A stretch of 64,000 nt of DNA from Streptomyces sp. HUAS MG91 (GCF_040529335.1 NZ_CP159534.1:1488001-1552000); one strand, 5' to 3'; positions 8,223-16,099 are shown, counted from the stretch's first letter. Notes: a model not told the origin generated them from the sequence alone. Translations and numbers: made by a program.

Positions 8223-9024
8223 GGGATCAGGACATTTTGTCCCCGAGCAGGACGAGGTTGTCGATGACGGCGAGCCCGTAGAGGGCGGTGCCGTCGGCGA
8301 AGACCCACTGTCAGATGCTCAGGGCGACCAGGGCGTAGACCACGTAGCCCGGATTGCCGATCCGGCCGCCGACGTCGAGCCCGGAAATCCTCTGCTTACG
8401 GTCCACCACGGCATCGTCCGAGAACAGGGCCCGCCATACGAAGCCGACCGGCACGCTCGCCCCGATCAGCGAGGGCAGGCAGAAGGCGGCCCGGTAGAGG
8501 CCCTGCCCGCGCCGCTGGTGGGCGGACCAGCCGCGCTTGAGGCCGTCCGGCCGCCACCGCGTCGGATCGTCCTCGGTGAAGCCGAACTCGGGCGAGATCC
8601 CTGCCTTCTTGACGACGTCGAGGTCGATGACGAGCGACATGGTGGCGGCGCCGACCGGAATCCCGATCTGCTTGCCGTCGTCCACCTGACCGGCTGTCAG
8701 CACGCCGTTCCGGAAGTTCTTCGGGCTCGGATTCCCGGCGTCCGCCCGGGACTTGAGGTCCATCAGCACACCGCGTTTGTCGTACTTGCGGCGGAACACG
8801 ACCGAATTCTGGAATACATACGGCGGATTGCCGCCGAAGGCCTGCGTCCGGAACTTCTCCCAGAAAGCCTCGTAATCGGTGAATTCGGGCTTGATCTCGA
8901 CCTTCGGATACTTCATCTCGAAGAGTTCGACGGCCTTCCGGATGGCGACCACCCACGGCTCGCCGCCCCATCAGGCGTACCGGAGCTCCACCGACCCGCC
9001 GCCGCTCCCTCCGCGGCCGGCACA
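8223..9024 (-). pseudogene. Decayed chimeric remnant of a sugar ABC transporter (binding protein joined to permease)
   Basis: One frame runs from a lipoprotein-like mature N-terminus (Cys codon at 9022-9024, then AGRGGSGGG) through a solute-binding-protein segment (KYPKVEIKPEFTDYEAFWEKFRTQ, GIPVGAATMSLVIDLD). Around residue 155 it switches abruptly to permease sequence (GQGLYRAAFCLPSLIGAS, FVWRALFSDDAVVDR), and it ends in a short unassigned tail (ADGTALYGLAVIDNL). In-frame TGA codons at 8971-8973 and 8311-8313 both stand where Trp would be expected (RYA-W-WGGEP; ALSI-W-QW). No signal peptide or proper start remains. The likely history is internal deletion of a transporter operon followed by nonsense mutation. 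The longest stop-free part is 8311-8952. Confidence 0.75.
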
Positions 9025-9032
9025 CGGAAACA

Positions 9033-9070
9033 CCGAGGGCCCCGGAGACTGATGTCTCCGGGGCCCTCGG
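9033..9070 (-). terminator. Perfect hairpin terminator after tRNA-Val copy 2
   Basis: 17-bp perfect arms (CCGAGGGCCCCGGAGAC and its complement) around a TGAT loop. It lies 8 bp beyond the 3' end of the second tRNA-Val gene on the minus strand and has no T-run. Confidence 0.75.
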
Positions 9071-9077
9071 TTCCGGG

Positions 9078-9149
9078 TGGGCGATACTGGGTTCGAACCA
9101 GTGACCTCTTCGGTGTGAACGAAGCGCTCTCCCACTGAGCTAATCGCCC
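9078..9149 (-). tRNA. tRNA-Val (CAC), copy 2
   Basis: Sequence identical over all 72 nt to the gene at 7648-7719, with the same anticodon CAC. Flanks differ beyond a few bases on both sides, so each copy has its own promoter region and terminator. Confidence 0.97.
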
Positions 9150-9233
9150 GGGCGCAGGAAGAACATTACCCCAAGTCAGGGGCTCCCTGGACCACCCGGC
9201 GCCGCCCCGGACCGGCATCGGGCCGGCGCCGGG

Positions 9234-9677
9234 TCACTGCTTGATGTTCCACGGCATCTCCAGCCCGAACTTCCACACGTAGATCCCCACCAGCACGGCG
9301 ATGATCACCAGGCCGACGGTGGTCAGGATGATGTTCCGCCGCCGCACCTTCGGATCGAGCGCCTTCTGCGTGGCCTCCGTGACCTTGCGCTTCGTCCAGC
9401 GCAGCACCAGCTGCGCCCAGACGAACTCGGTCGCCCAGATCGCCATGCCTCCGAAGATCACCAGCCAGCCGGGTCCCGGCAGCGGCAGCATGATGATGCC
9501 CGCGACCACCACCGCGAGCCCCACCACGAAGACACCGACCTGCCAGCTCAGGTGCAGCGCCCGGCGCGCCTGGACGAACTCCGGCGCCCGCGAGCCCAGC
9601 GGCTTCGCCCCCGACCCGGATCCGGTCTCGTCGGTCGCGGCGGCCGGACCGCCCGCTTCGTCACTCCCCGTATTCAT
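9234..9677 (-). CDS. TIGR02611-type membrane protein (PGPGW motif)
   Basis: This 147-residue membrane protein has three predicted helices: SWQVGVFVVGLAVVVAGIIM, GWLVIFGGMAIWATEFVW and NIILTTVGLVIIAVLVGIYV. The loop PLPGPGWLVIFGG carries the PGPGW signature of the TIGR02611/PGPGW family, whose function is unknown. The N-terminal 45 residues are hydrophilic and probably cytoplasmic. The ATG at 9677 (MNTGSDEAGG) is preferred to one at 9731, because the longer form would add 18 residues unlike the rest and a GGTAGG site lies upstream. Confidence 0.85.
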   Translation of the reverse strand: MNTGSDEAGGPAAATDETGSGSGAKPLGSRAPEFVQARRALHLSWQVGVFVVGLAVVVAGIIMLPLPGPGWLVIFGGMAIWATEFVWAQLVLRWTKRKVTEATQKALDPKVRRRNIILTTVGLVIIAVLVGIYVWKFGLEMPWNIKQ

Positions 9678-9867
9678 ACAGCCAAACCTACCGGATTGAT
9701 TCACGTCACTGGAATGGCCGTTCCCCCACAAGAAAGACTCCGCCGTACGAGCTACCTAAAGACGTTCAAAACCCTCAGAGGGGTTTACAACGGCACCGTA
9801 GGTGGCATGTCGATTTCGCCGACGTGCGAATCCCCGAGCGCACACTGAGCGAAAGGCCCTGGCGCTT

Positions 9868-10281
9868 ATGAACACCACGGTCAGCTGCGAGCTGCACCTG
9901 CGCCTCGTTGTGTCGAGCGAGTCCTCACTGCCTGTACCCGCAGGACTGCGGTATGACACGGCCGATCCGTATGCCGTGCACGCCACCTTCCACACCGGAG
10001 CCGAGGAGACCGTCGAGTGGGTTTTCGCCCGCGATCTCCTCGCCGAAGGCCTTCACCGGCCGACCGGCACCGGAGACGTCCGAGTCTGGCCGTCCCGCAG
10101 CCACGGTCAGGGCGTTGTCTGCATCGCCCTGAGCTCTCCCGAGGGTGAGGCCCTGCTCGAAGCCCCGGCGCGGGCCCTCGAGTCCTTCCTGAAGCGGACC
10201 GACGCCGCCGTGCCACCCGGCACGGAGCATCGCCACTTCGATCTCGACCAGGAGCTGTCGCACATCCTCGCGGAGAGCTAG
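9868..10281 (+). CDS. ssgB: Sporulation-specific cell division protein SsgB
   Basis: This 137-residue SsgA-like protein begins MNTTVSCELHLRLVVSSESS and contains PVPAGLRYDTADPYAVHATF and VEWVFARDLL. It looks nearly identical to SsgB of Streptomyces coelicolor as I remember it. SsgB positions FtsZ at future septa during aerial-hypha sporulation, together with SsgA. SsgB is extremely conserved across Streptomyces, which is why the assignment is strong. The ATG follows an AAAGG site 11 nt upstream. Two hairpins downstream (10337-10368 and 10428-10469) probably end the transcript. The 190-bp upstream region holds a GTTT element (about 9783) that could belong to a sigma-H-type promoter, but I cannot define it firmly. 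Confidence 0.97.
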   Translation: MNTTVSCELHLRLVVSSESSLPVPAGLRYDTADPYAVHATFHTGAEETVEWVFARDLLAEGLHRPTGTGDVRVWPSRSHGQGVVCIALSSPEGEALLEAPARALESFLKRTDAAVPPGTEHRHFDLDQELSHILAES

Positions 10282-10336
10282 TCGCGAGACAGCCCCCGCG
10301 CCGGCATCCAGCCGGCGTCAGGCAGTGCGAGGGCGC

Positions 10337-10368
10337 CCCGTGCCGTCCACTCGGGGAGACGGCACGGG
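10337..10368 (+). terminator. Hairpin downstream of ssgB
   Basis: Perfect 11-bp arms (CCCGTGCCGTC / GACGGCACGGG) around a 10-nt loop, 55 bp after the ssgB stop. Confidence 0.6.
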
Positions 10369-10374
10369 TTCAAG

Positions 10375-10410
10375 CACAGCAGGACAGCACGAGAGCACCA
10401 CAGCAGGACA
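10375..10410. repeat. Short direct repeat CACAGCAGGACA
   Basis: The 12-mer CACAGCAGGACA occurs at 10375-10386 and again at 10399-10410, 24 bp apart, in the gap between ssgB and the CGNR gene. Possibly a protein-binding site; no further support. Confidence 0.4.
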
Positions 10411-10427
10411 ACCGCATAGGGCAGACG

Positions 10428-10469
10428 GCCGAGCCGCCGCCGCGGGAGCTCCCGCGGCGGCGGCTCGGC
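10428..10469. terminator. 42-bp perfect palindrome
   Basis: Two 21-bp arms meet with no spacer at a central GAGCTC. The arms read GCCGAGCCGCCGCCGCGG then GAG. It would form a very stable hairpin in RNA, or a cruciform, and lies between ssgB and the CGNR gene. A bidirectional terminator is the simplest reading. Confidence 0.6.
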
Positions 10470-10558
10470 TGCGCTCCGGGCCCCGTGGACAGGTACAGGC
10501 GCTAGGCTCGGCCAGCATCGGCGGGCGCAGGCCCGACCCCCAGGCCAGGGAGCGAATC

Positions 10559-11122
10559 GTGCTGATCACCCACGACACCCGGTGTGCCCTCGACACCGTG
10601 GTGGATCTGGTGAACACCGCACCGGACGACGCCGCCGGCACGGCCGACCGTCTCACCGATGTCACCGCGCTCGAAGCCTTCGTACGAAAGAACGAGATCA
10701 GCGACGTGGGGACGATCGCGGAGCGTGACCTCCTCGCGGTGCGCACGGTGCGCGACCGGTTCGCCGGCGTCTTCGCCGCGCCTGACCCGCGCGCCGCGGC
10801 GGAGCTGATCAACGACCTGATCGCCGCCGCCGGCACCACTCCGCGCCTGACCGACCACGACGGCTACGACTGGCACGTGCACTACTTCGCGCCCGGTGCG
10901 TCCGTCGCGGACCACCTGGCGGCCGACTGCGGAATGGCCCTGGCCTTCTTCGTGGTCGCCGGGGAACAGGAGCGGTTGCGGCGCTGTGACGCTCCGGACT
11001 GCCGGCACGCGTTCGTCGATCTCTCCCGCAACCGCTCGCGCCGCTACTGCGACAGCCGCACCTGCGGGAACCGGCTGCACGTGGCCGCGTACCGGGCGCG
11101 CCGCAAGGAGGCCGCGGGCTGA
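10559..11122 (+). CDS. CGNR zinc-finger (ABATE domain) protein
   Basis: This 187-residue protein has an N-terminal ABATE-type helical domain (residues about 5-130, opening TRCALDTVVDLVNTAPDD) and a C-terminal CGNR zinc finger. The finger reads CDAPDCRHAFVDLSRNRSRRYCDSRTCGNR, with four Cys ligands and a basic DNA-binding-like segment. Members are presumed transcription regulators or stress-related; ligand and targets are unknown. The GTG at 10559 follows AGGGAG by 6 nt; the frame remains open upstream across the palindrome, but that part looks non-coding. A second CGNR gene lies at 57886-58461. Confidence 0.88.
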   Translation: MLITHDTRCALDTVVDLVNTAPDDAAGTADRLTDVTALEAFVRKNEISDVGTIAERDLLAVRTVRDRFAGVFAAPDPRAAAELINDLIAAAGTTPRLTDHDGYDWHVHYFAPGASVADHLAADCGMALAFFVVAGEQERLRRCDAPDCRHAFVDLSRNRSRRYCDSRTCGNRLHVAAYRARRKEAAG

Positions 11123-11140
11123 GCCCGGGCAGGGGGCCGC

Positions 11141-11341
11141 TCACAGCAGCAGCAGGTCGTGCAGCGCGGCCAGCAGGAGCAGACAGCCGATCACCGAGAG
11201 GAAGATCATCAGTGGTGGCTGGGAGAGCGCGAAGAGGCAGCCGCGCCGTGTGTCGGGGTTCGGTGTCACGGGGACGGGTGGCGGGGCCTCCCGGTCCTTC
11301 TCTGCGTTCAGCTGTTCGGCCAGCTGCGGTGTGTCCAGCAT
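11141..11341 (-). CDS. Small single-pass membrane protein
   Basis: 66-residue hypothetical protein. The first 40 residues are polar and Pro-rich (EAPPPVPVTPNPDTRRG), followed by one hydrophobic helix (PPLMIFLSVIGCLLLLAALHDLLLL) that reaches the C-terminus, suggesting a tail-anchored topology. The ribosome-binding site is weak (GACGAG just before the ATG). Function unknown; the coding call rests on codon pattern and the clean membrane helix. Confidence 0.55.
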   Translation of the reverse strand: MLDTPQLAEQLNAEKDREAPPPVPVTPNPDTRRGCLFALSQPPLMIFLSVIGCLLLLAALHDLLLL

Positions 11342-11484
11342 CTCGTCGTGATGATGACGCAGGCCGAGGGCGCCGTGGGGTCAACTTGCCCGGTATCACC
11401 GGCAGTTCGCCGGATCTTGTGACCACACACACGATCATCTGAACGAATATGCGACGCCTGTCGTACGTGCGTTCAGGCACCGCG

Positions 11485-11512
11485 GTTCAGATGCCGTGGT
11501 TCAGATGCCGTG
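11485..11512. repeat. 14-bp tandem duplication at a stop codon
   Basis: GTTCAGATGCCGTG is repeated head to tail (11485-11498 and 11499-11512). The second copy covers the stop of the minus-strand gene 11501-11950, so the first copy is a post-stop duplicate. Confidence 0.7.
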
Positions 11513-11950
11513 CTTCTTCAGGATCGCCTCGATGTCGCTGAAGTCGTCGGCCGCGCCGGACCGCGCCGTCGGCTTCGGCTGCGCGACGGGGGCGGTGCGG
11601 GTGGCAGGGCCGAGCGAGGGGGCCGACGCGTCCGGGGCGACCGCCCCGCGCCGCTCCGCCCTGGCGGCCGCCCTGCGCTCCTTGCGGGTACCGCCCGAGC
11701 GGCGCTCGACGGCCCTGGTCCCCATGAACATCAGCCAGGCAGCGCCGAGCACGCCGAACCCGGCCCACGCGGTCGGGCTGAACGCCGTGTCCACCACCCA
11801 CTGCACCGCGCCGGTCATCACCAGGCCCAGCGGTACGAGGGAGTAGGCGGCCAGCCGGGCGGCCGCGAGGAAGCGCTTGCGGTACGCGGTGACCGCGGCG
11901 ATGCCCAGGCCCGCCACGGACACGGCGGAGCAGACGGTCTCGGCTATCAT
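11501..11950 (-). CDS. Membrane protein with charged C-terminal tail
   Basis: 149-residue hypothetical protein. The N-terminal 80 residues hold two or three hydrophobic helices (VCSAVSVAGLGIAAVTAY, LAAYSLVPLGLVMTGAVQWVV, AWAGFGVLGAAWLMFMG). The rest is a polar tail rich in Ala, Arg, Pro and Lys ending DDFSDIEAILKKHGI, a motif that could be a docking peptide. AGGAGG lies 5 nt before the ATG, an excellent start. No family recognised. Confidence 0.75.
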   Translation of the reverse strand: MIAETVCSAVSVAGLGIAAVTAYRKRFLAAARLAAYSLVPLGLVMTGAVQWVVDTAFSPTAWAGFGVLGAAWLMFMGTRAVERRSGGTRKERRAAARAERRGAVAPDASAPSLGPATRTAPVAQPKPTARSGAADDFSDIEAILKKHGI

Positions 11951-12124
11951 CCGGTCCTCCTGAGCTCGGGCAATCGGTCGCATCGGGGCGGTTCGCCCCT
12001 TCCATCCTGCACCGTCCCCGGGGCCCGGGGCCACGGCCGGGACGGACCTCAGGGAGATCTCCGGGTCGCTTCTCCTCCGCAGGTTCAGGTTGGGCCCCCG
12101 CGCCCGGCCTGGGAGACTGAGCCC

Positions 12125-12628
12125 ATGAACGCCTCGAACCCGGCCCCCATCCTCGACGTGTGGTGCGAGCTCCAGTGCCCGGACTGCCGCACGGCCCTGG
12201 ACGACGTACGCGCCCTGCGCGAGCGCTACGGCGACCGCCTCCAGATCCGGCTGCGGCACTTCCCGCTCGACAAGCACCCTTACTCCTTCGCCGGGGCGCA
12301 GGCCGCCGAGGAGGCGTTCGTACAGGGCAAGGGGTGGCCGTACGTGGAGGCCGTGCTCGCCCGGGTCGAGGAGTTCGCCGCGAAGGGCGAGCCGTTCCTC
12401 GTCGAGGTCGCGGGTGAACTCGGCATGGACGCCGAGGAGTTCGACACCGCGCTGATCGACGGCCGGCACATCCTGATCGTCGACGCCGACCAGGCCGAGG
12501 GCAAGGTCATCGGCGTGAAGGGCACCCCGACCTACGAGATCGACGGCAAGCTGCTGGACGGCAGTCAGAACCAGGCGGGCCTGCGGGCGCAGATCGAGGC
12601 GATCGCGGACGGGCTGCTCGGGGAGTAG
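12125..12628 (+). CDS. DsbA-family (thioredoxin-fold) oxidoreductase
   Basis: This 167-residue DsbA/FrnE-like thioredoxin-fold protein has the active-site motif CPDC near the N-terminus (VWCELQCPDCRTALDDV). It has the cis-proline segment KGTPTYEIDGKLL near the C-terminus and an inserted helical region between them. There is no signal peptide, so it is probably cytoplasmic and may act in thiol redox or isomerisation chemistry. The ATG at 12125 follows a GGGAG-like site. It converges on the acetyltransferase gene with no gap. Confidence 0.85.
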   Translation: MNASNPAPILDVWCELQCPDCRTALDDVRALRERYGDRLQIRLRHFPLDKHPYSFAGAQAAEEAFVQGKGWPYVEAVLARVEEFAAKGEPFLVEVAGELGMDAEEFDTALIDGRHILIVDADQAEGKVIGVKGTPTYEIDGKLLDGSQNQAGLRAQIEAIADGLLGE

Positions 12629-13453
12629 TCAGAGCAGCTGCTTGTAGAGGTGGTGGCGGGTCGGCGTGTAGCCGAGCGACTCGTACAGCCGCAGGGCCGG
12701 GATGTTGTCCGCGAAGACGTTGAGGCCGATCCGGGTGGCGCCCGCGGCGATCGCGTCGGCCTCGGCGTACCGCATCAGGGCCCGGCCGTGGCCACGGCCC
12801 CGGTGGTCGGCGGCCACCTCGACGTCGTAGATGTACGCGCCGTCGGAGCGCTGGGCCACCCACAGCGTGCCGACCGTCTCTCCGTGGTGCTCCAGGACGC
12901 TGATCAGGACGTCCGGGGTCCCGATGCCGTCGGGGAGCAGCGCCGCGTGGTCGCGCTCGGACTTCTCCCGGGCGTCGCGCTCGGTGGCGCCGCGCTCGAC
13001 GACGGTGCGCTCGTAGCGCGCCTTCTCACTGGTCAGCCACGGCCCGTACTCCGCCTCCGTCATCCGGCGGCCCGTGCTGCCCGGCGGGAGGGCGGGGGGC
13101 TGCCGCGGCAGGGGCTTGGCCATGTTCCGATTGCGCTCCACATAGCCGAGCGCGCCGGCGAGCCGCAGCAGAGCCGCCTGGTCCGCGGGGACGGTCGCCT
13201 CGACGCGGCGGCAGTTCCAGCCGCGGGCCACTTCCTCGGCGGCCAGCGCGGCGACGGTGGCACGGCCGCGCCCCCTGTCCGGTTCGTCGATGCGCAGATC
13301 GAGGATCTGGGCGACGGACGGGCCGAAGGCGGGGTGCGTGGCGAGGTGGAGGGTGCCCACGGGCCGGCTGTTCACGCACACCGCGAAGCGGCGTGAACGA
13401 TTCCCCTCGGCGGTGCGCTGAAGCGGCTCGGTCGGCCGCAGGGTCGTGGTCAT
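12629..13453 (-). CDS. GNAT N-acetyltransferase, tandem GNAT folds
   Basis: 274-residue protein. The C-terminal half is a clear GNAT domain: VAADHRGRGHGRALMRYAEADAIAAG is the acetyl-CoA-binding R/Q-x-x-G-x-G/A loop, followed by NVFADNIPALRLYESLGY. The N-terminal half looks like a degenerate GNAT (PDRGRGRATVAALAAEEVARGW ... LRLAGALGYVERN). Tandem arrangements occur in MshD-like and antibiotic-modifying acetyltransferases; the substrate cannot be read. The start at ATG 13453 (MTTTLRPTEP) is uncertain because no clear ribosome-binding site is visible; ATG 13471 would add six residues. Confidence 0.85.
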   Translation of the reverse strand: MTTTLRPTEPLQRTAEGNRSRRFAVCVNSRPVGTLHLATHPAFGPSVAQILDLRIDEPDRGRGRATVAALAAEEVARGWNCRRVEATVPADQAALLRLAGALGYVERNRNMAKPLPRQPPALPPGSTGRRMTEAEYGPWLTSEKARYERTVVERGATERDAREKSERDHAALLPDGIGTPDVLISVLEHHGETVGTLWVAQRSDGAYIYDVEVAADHRGRGHGRALMRYAEADAIAAGATRIGLNVFADNIPALRLYESLGYTPTRHHLYKQLL

Positions 13454-13507
13454 CACCGGTGTTGTACCCATCCGCGCCGACGGAGCGACAGCCGTTTTAC
13501 CGGGCGC

Positions 13508-14329
13508 TCACGGATCGATGCCGTCCGCGGCACGCTCGTCCCACACCCGCATCGCCTTGGCGGTGACAGGGCCCGGCGCGCCCGGCAGCTCCCGGTCGTC
13601 GACCCGGTGCACGGCCTGGATGTCGCGCAGCGTCGAGGTCAGGAACACCTCGTCGGCCTCGGCGAGCACCGACACCGGCAGCTCGGTCTCCCGGGCGCCC
13701 GTCCACTCGACGGCGAGGGCGCGTGTGATGCCCGCCAGGCAGCCGGAGGCGACCGGCGGGGTGTGGATCTCGCCGTCGAGGACGACGAACACATTGGAGC
13801 CCGTGCCCTCGCACAGCTGCCCCACGGTGTTCGCGAACAGCGCCTCGGAAGCGCCGAGTTCACGGGCGCGGGCGAGCGCCACGACGTTCTCCGCGTACGA
13901 GGTGGTCTTCAGGCCCGCGAGAGCGCTCCGCTCGTTCCTGGTCCACGGCACGGTGATCACGGCGGTGGTGTCGGGGCGCCGGGCGGCCTCGCCGAGCGCC
14001 ACGACGAGCGTCGTGCCCGCCTCTCCGCGGTCCGAGCCGAGTGGCGAGAGGCCGCCGGTGTACGTGATCCGCAGCCGGCCCAGCGGCAGCGGGTTGGCCG
14101 CGAGCACGGCGTCGCAGGCCCGGCGCACCTCGTCGAGGTCCGGCTCGGGCAGCCCGAGGCCGCGCGCGGAGCGGGTGAGCCGGTCGAGGTGCCGGGTGAG
14201 CGCGAACGGTGTGCCGTCGACCGACTTCACCGTCTCGAAGATGCCGTCGCCCACGGTGAGCCCGTGGTCGAAGACGGAGACGCGCGCCTCCTCGGTGTCC
14301 TGCAGTCGGCCGTCGAGCCAGATCTTCAC
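13508..14329 (-). CDS. pabC: Aminodeoxychorismate lyase / class IV aminotransferase
   Basis: 273-residue fold-type IV PLP enzyme. Features include the N-terminal VSVFDHGLTVGDGIFETVK, the lysine in LKTTSYAENVVALARARE, EALFANTVGQLCEGTGSNVFVV, and the C-terminal ITRALAVEW...EADEVFLTSTLRDI. PabC converts aminodeoxychorismate to p-aminobenzoate plus pyruvate for folate. It lies 36 bp downstream of the chorismate-binding gene in the same direction, which favours PabC over a branched-chain or D-amino-acid aminotransferase. The start is GTG with GAGGGA upstream. Confidence 0.87.
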   Translation of the reverse strand: MKIWLDGRLQDTEEARVSVFDHGLTVGDGIFETVKSVDGTPFALTRHLDRLTRSARGLGLPEPDLDEVRRACDAVLAANPLPLGRLRITYTGGLSPLGSDRGEAGTTLVVALGEAARRPDTTAVITVPWTRNERSALAGLKTTSYAENVVALARARELGASEALFANTVGQLCEGTGSNVFVVLDGEIHTPPVASGCLAGITRALAVEWTGARETELPVSVLAEADEVFLTSTLRDIQAVHRVDDRELPGAPGPVTAKAMRVWDERAADGIDP

Positions 14330-14365
14330 TGGGGTCCCTCCACTGTGCCCGGATCTGTCCGGCCA

Positions 14366-15403
14366 CTATGCGTCCGCGTACGTGCCCGACGCTACCGCGA
14401 GCAGTCGCGCCGCCTTCAGCTCGGTCTCCCGCCACTCCCCCTCGGGGTCGGAGCCCCAGGTGATGCCGGCGCCGGTGCCGAAGCGCAGCATGCCCGCGGC
14501 GCGGTCGATCCAGAACGTGCGGATCCCGACGGCCAGTTCCCCGGTCCCCCGGTCGGCGTCGACCCAGCCGATCCCGCCGCAGTAGGGGCCGCGCGGTGCC
14601 GTCTCCAGCGCGTCGATGATCCGCAGCGCGCTGGACTTGGGGGCGCCGGTGACGGAGCCGGGCGGGAAGGTGCCCGCGAGCAGTTCGGGCCAGCCGGCGC
14701 CCTCGCGCAGCTCGCCGCGGACCGTGGAGACGAGGTGGACGAGGCCCGGGTGCTTCTCCACCGCGCACAGGTCGGGCACGGAGACCGTGCCCGTGGCGCA
14801 GACGATCCCCAGGTCGTTGCGGACCAGGTCCACGATCATCACGTTCTCGGCGTAGTCCTTCTCCAGGAGATCGGCCTCGGTGCGGCCGGTGCCCTTGATG
14901 GGGCCGGACTCCACGACCGGGCCCCGGCGGCGCAGGAACAGCTCGGGCGAGGCGGTCGCGATCTCCACGCCCTGGCCGGGGAGCCGGATCGTGCCCGCGT
15001 ACGGCGCAGGGTTCCCGCGCGCGAGGAGAGCGGTGAGGGCGTCGACGTCGGCGTCCGGCGCCACCGGCGCGGACAGCACGCGGCAGAGATTGGCCTGGTA
15101 CACCTCGCCGGCCGCGATGTGGTCGCGTATGCGGCGCACCCCCGCCGTGTACGCGGCGTGGTCGAGGGAGGACACCCAGTCCGCCGCGGCGGGTCCGCGC
15201 CAGGCGCCCGGCCGCGGCGCGGGCACCGGTTCCCTGCGCACCTCGCCGAAGCGGGCGCAGACCAGGCGCCCCTCGAAGTCCGCGGAGACCGCCCAGAAAC
15301 CGGCCGAGTCCAGGGCCGCGGGATCGTCGGTGACGTCGAGGAGGTCGGTCGCGAGGAGGTCGCCGAAGCGGGCGAGGGGAGACAGCGAGGGGGAACCGTG
15401 CAC
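14366..15403 (-). CDS. pabB: Chorismate-binding enzyme, aminodeoxychorismate synthase component I
   Basis: 345-residue chorismate-utilising enzyme with the family motifs ESGPIKGTGRTEAD, ENVMIVDLVRNDLG, GSVTGAPKSSALRIID and YCGGIGWVD. Next to pabC it most likely makes aminodeoxychorismate from chorismate; the glutaminase partner PabA is not nearby. The protein is shorter than standalone TrpE/PabB (about 450) because the N-terminal lobe is reduced. The GTG at 15403 is chosen: TAGACT lies 7 nt upstream on the same strand and no ribosome-binding site is visible, consistent with a leaderless transcript. Confidence 0.85.
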   Translation of the reverse strand: MHGSPSLSPLARFGDLLATDLLDVTDDPAALDSAGFWAVSADFEGRLVCARFGEVRREPVPAPRPGAWRGPAAADWVSSLDHAAYTAGVRRIRDHIAAGEVYQANLCRVLSAPVAPDADVDALTALLARGNPAPYAGTIRLPGQGVEIATASPELFLRRRGPVVESGPIKGTGRTEADLLEKDYAENVMIVDLVRNDLGIVCATGTVSVPDLCAVEKHPGLVHLVSTVRGELREGAGWPELLAGTFPPGSVTGAPKSSALRIIDALETAPRGPYCGGIGWVDADRGTGELAVGIRTFWIDRAAGMLRFGTGAGITWGSDPEGEWRETELKAARLLAVASGTYADA

Positions 15404-15593
15404 GGTTTCGAGTCTATGGCGGGTGTCCGGCCGGTGACCTGGGGTGGAGGTCCGGTGGTCGGTCGGGTGGTCATACCGGTGATCACCACGGGGCCGCACC
15501 GCAGCACGCTGCGCAAACGCGTTTTGGACCTCCCCAGGGAATCCGCTAGAGTTCAACACGTCGCCGGGACGCGGAAGCGAAACGGAAAGACAC

Positions 15594-15666
15594 GCGAACG
15601 TAGCTCAGTTGGTAGAGCGCAACCTTGCCAAGGTTGAGGTCGCCGGTTCGAACCCGGTCGTTCGCT
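15594..15666 (+). tRNA. tRNA-Gly (GCC)
   Basis: 73-nt cloverleaf. The acceptor is GCGAACG/CGTTCGC with discriminator T, the anticodon arm CAACC-TTGCCAA-GGTTG gives GCC, and the T-arm is GCCGGTTCGAACCCGGT. First gene of the tRNA cluster. Confidence 0.97.
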
Positions 15667-15703
15667 CAGGATGTGGGGGATCTTCCCGAACCCCTACGCT
15701 CCT

Positions 15704-15777
15704 GGTGGAGTGGCCGAGAGGCGAGGCAACGGCCTGCAAAGCCGTCTACACGGGTTCAAATCCCGTCTCCACCTCCA
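15704..15777 (+). tRNA. tRNA-Cys (GCA)
   Basis: Acceptor GGTGGAG/CTCCACC; anticodon loop CTGCAAA gives GCA (Cys). The T-arm is CGGGTTCAAATCCCG. The 71-nt body ends at 15774 and is followed by CCA, so CCA appears encoded. Confidence 0.96.
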
Positions 15778-15778
15778 T

Positions 15779-15850
15779 GCGCGATTAGCTCAGCGGGAGA
15801 GCGCTTCCCTGACACGGAAGAGGTCACTGGTTCAATCCCAGTATCGCGCA
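15779..15850 (+). tRNA. tRNA-Val (GAC), copy 1
   Basis: 72 nt. Acceptor GCGCGAT/ATCGCGC, anticodon arm CTTCC-CTGACAC-GGAAG giving GAC, discriminator A. Starts one base after the tRNA-Cys CCA, so both must come from one precursor. Confidence 0.97.
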
Positions 15851-15888
15851 CTGGATCTTCGGACTCCGGTTCGTATCTGATCCGTCCC

Positions 15889-15960
15889 GCGCGATTAGCT
15901 CAGCGGGAGAGCGCTTCCCTGACACGGAAGAGGTCACTGGTTCAATCCCAGTATCGCGCA
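15889..15960 (+). tRNA. tRNA-Val (GAC), copy 2
   Basis: Identical to the copy at 15779-15850; spaced exactly 110 bp from it, start to start. Confidence 0.97.
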
Positions 15961-16022
15961 CGCAGCACCTGGCAGTACCCGGCAGTACCCCTCGCGGAGC
16001 CTGATAGAGTCTGGCCCGTCCC

Positions 16023-16094
16023 GCGCGATTAGCTCAGCGGGAGAGCGCTTCCCTGACACGGAAGAGGTCACTGGTTCAATCCCAGTATCGCGCA
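16023..16094 (+). tRNA. tRNA-Val (GAC), copy 3
   Basis: Third identical copy. The 3' end is directly followed by CCA (16095-16097), unlike the first copy, and then by a strong terminator. Confidence 0.97.
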
Positions 16095-16099
16095 CCAGC

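Noticed and set aside
7648..9149. Integrative element bounded by attL/attR tRNA copies
   Set aside because: Both tRNA genes are complete with their own terminators, and no integrase, excisionase or replication gene lies between them; kept only as a question about locus history.
10325..10558. N-terminal extension of the CGNR protein
   Set aside because: The frame is open but passes through direct repeats and a 42-bp palindrome, and a ribosome-binding site directly precedes GTG 10559.
15779..16094. CRISPR-like repeat pattern
   Set aside because: The long identical repeats are tRNA-Val genes, with irregular spacers of 38 and 62 bp.
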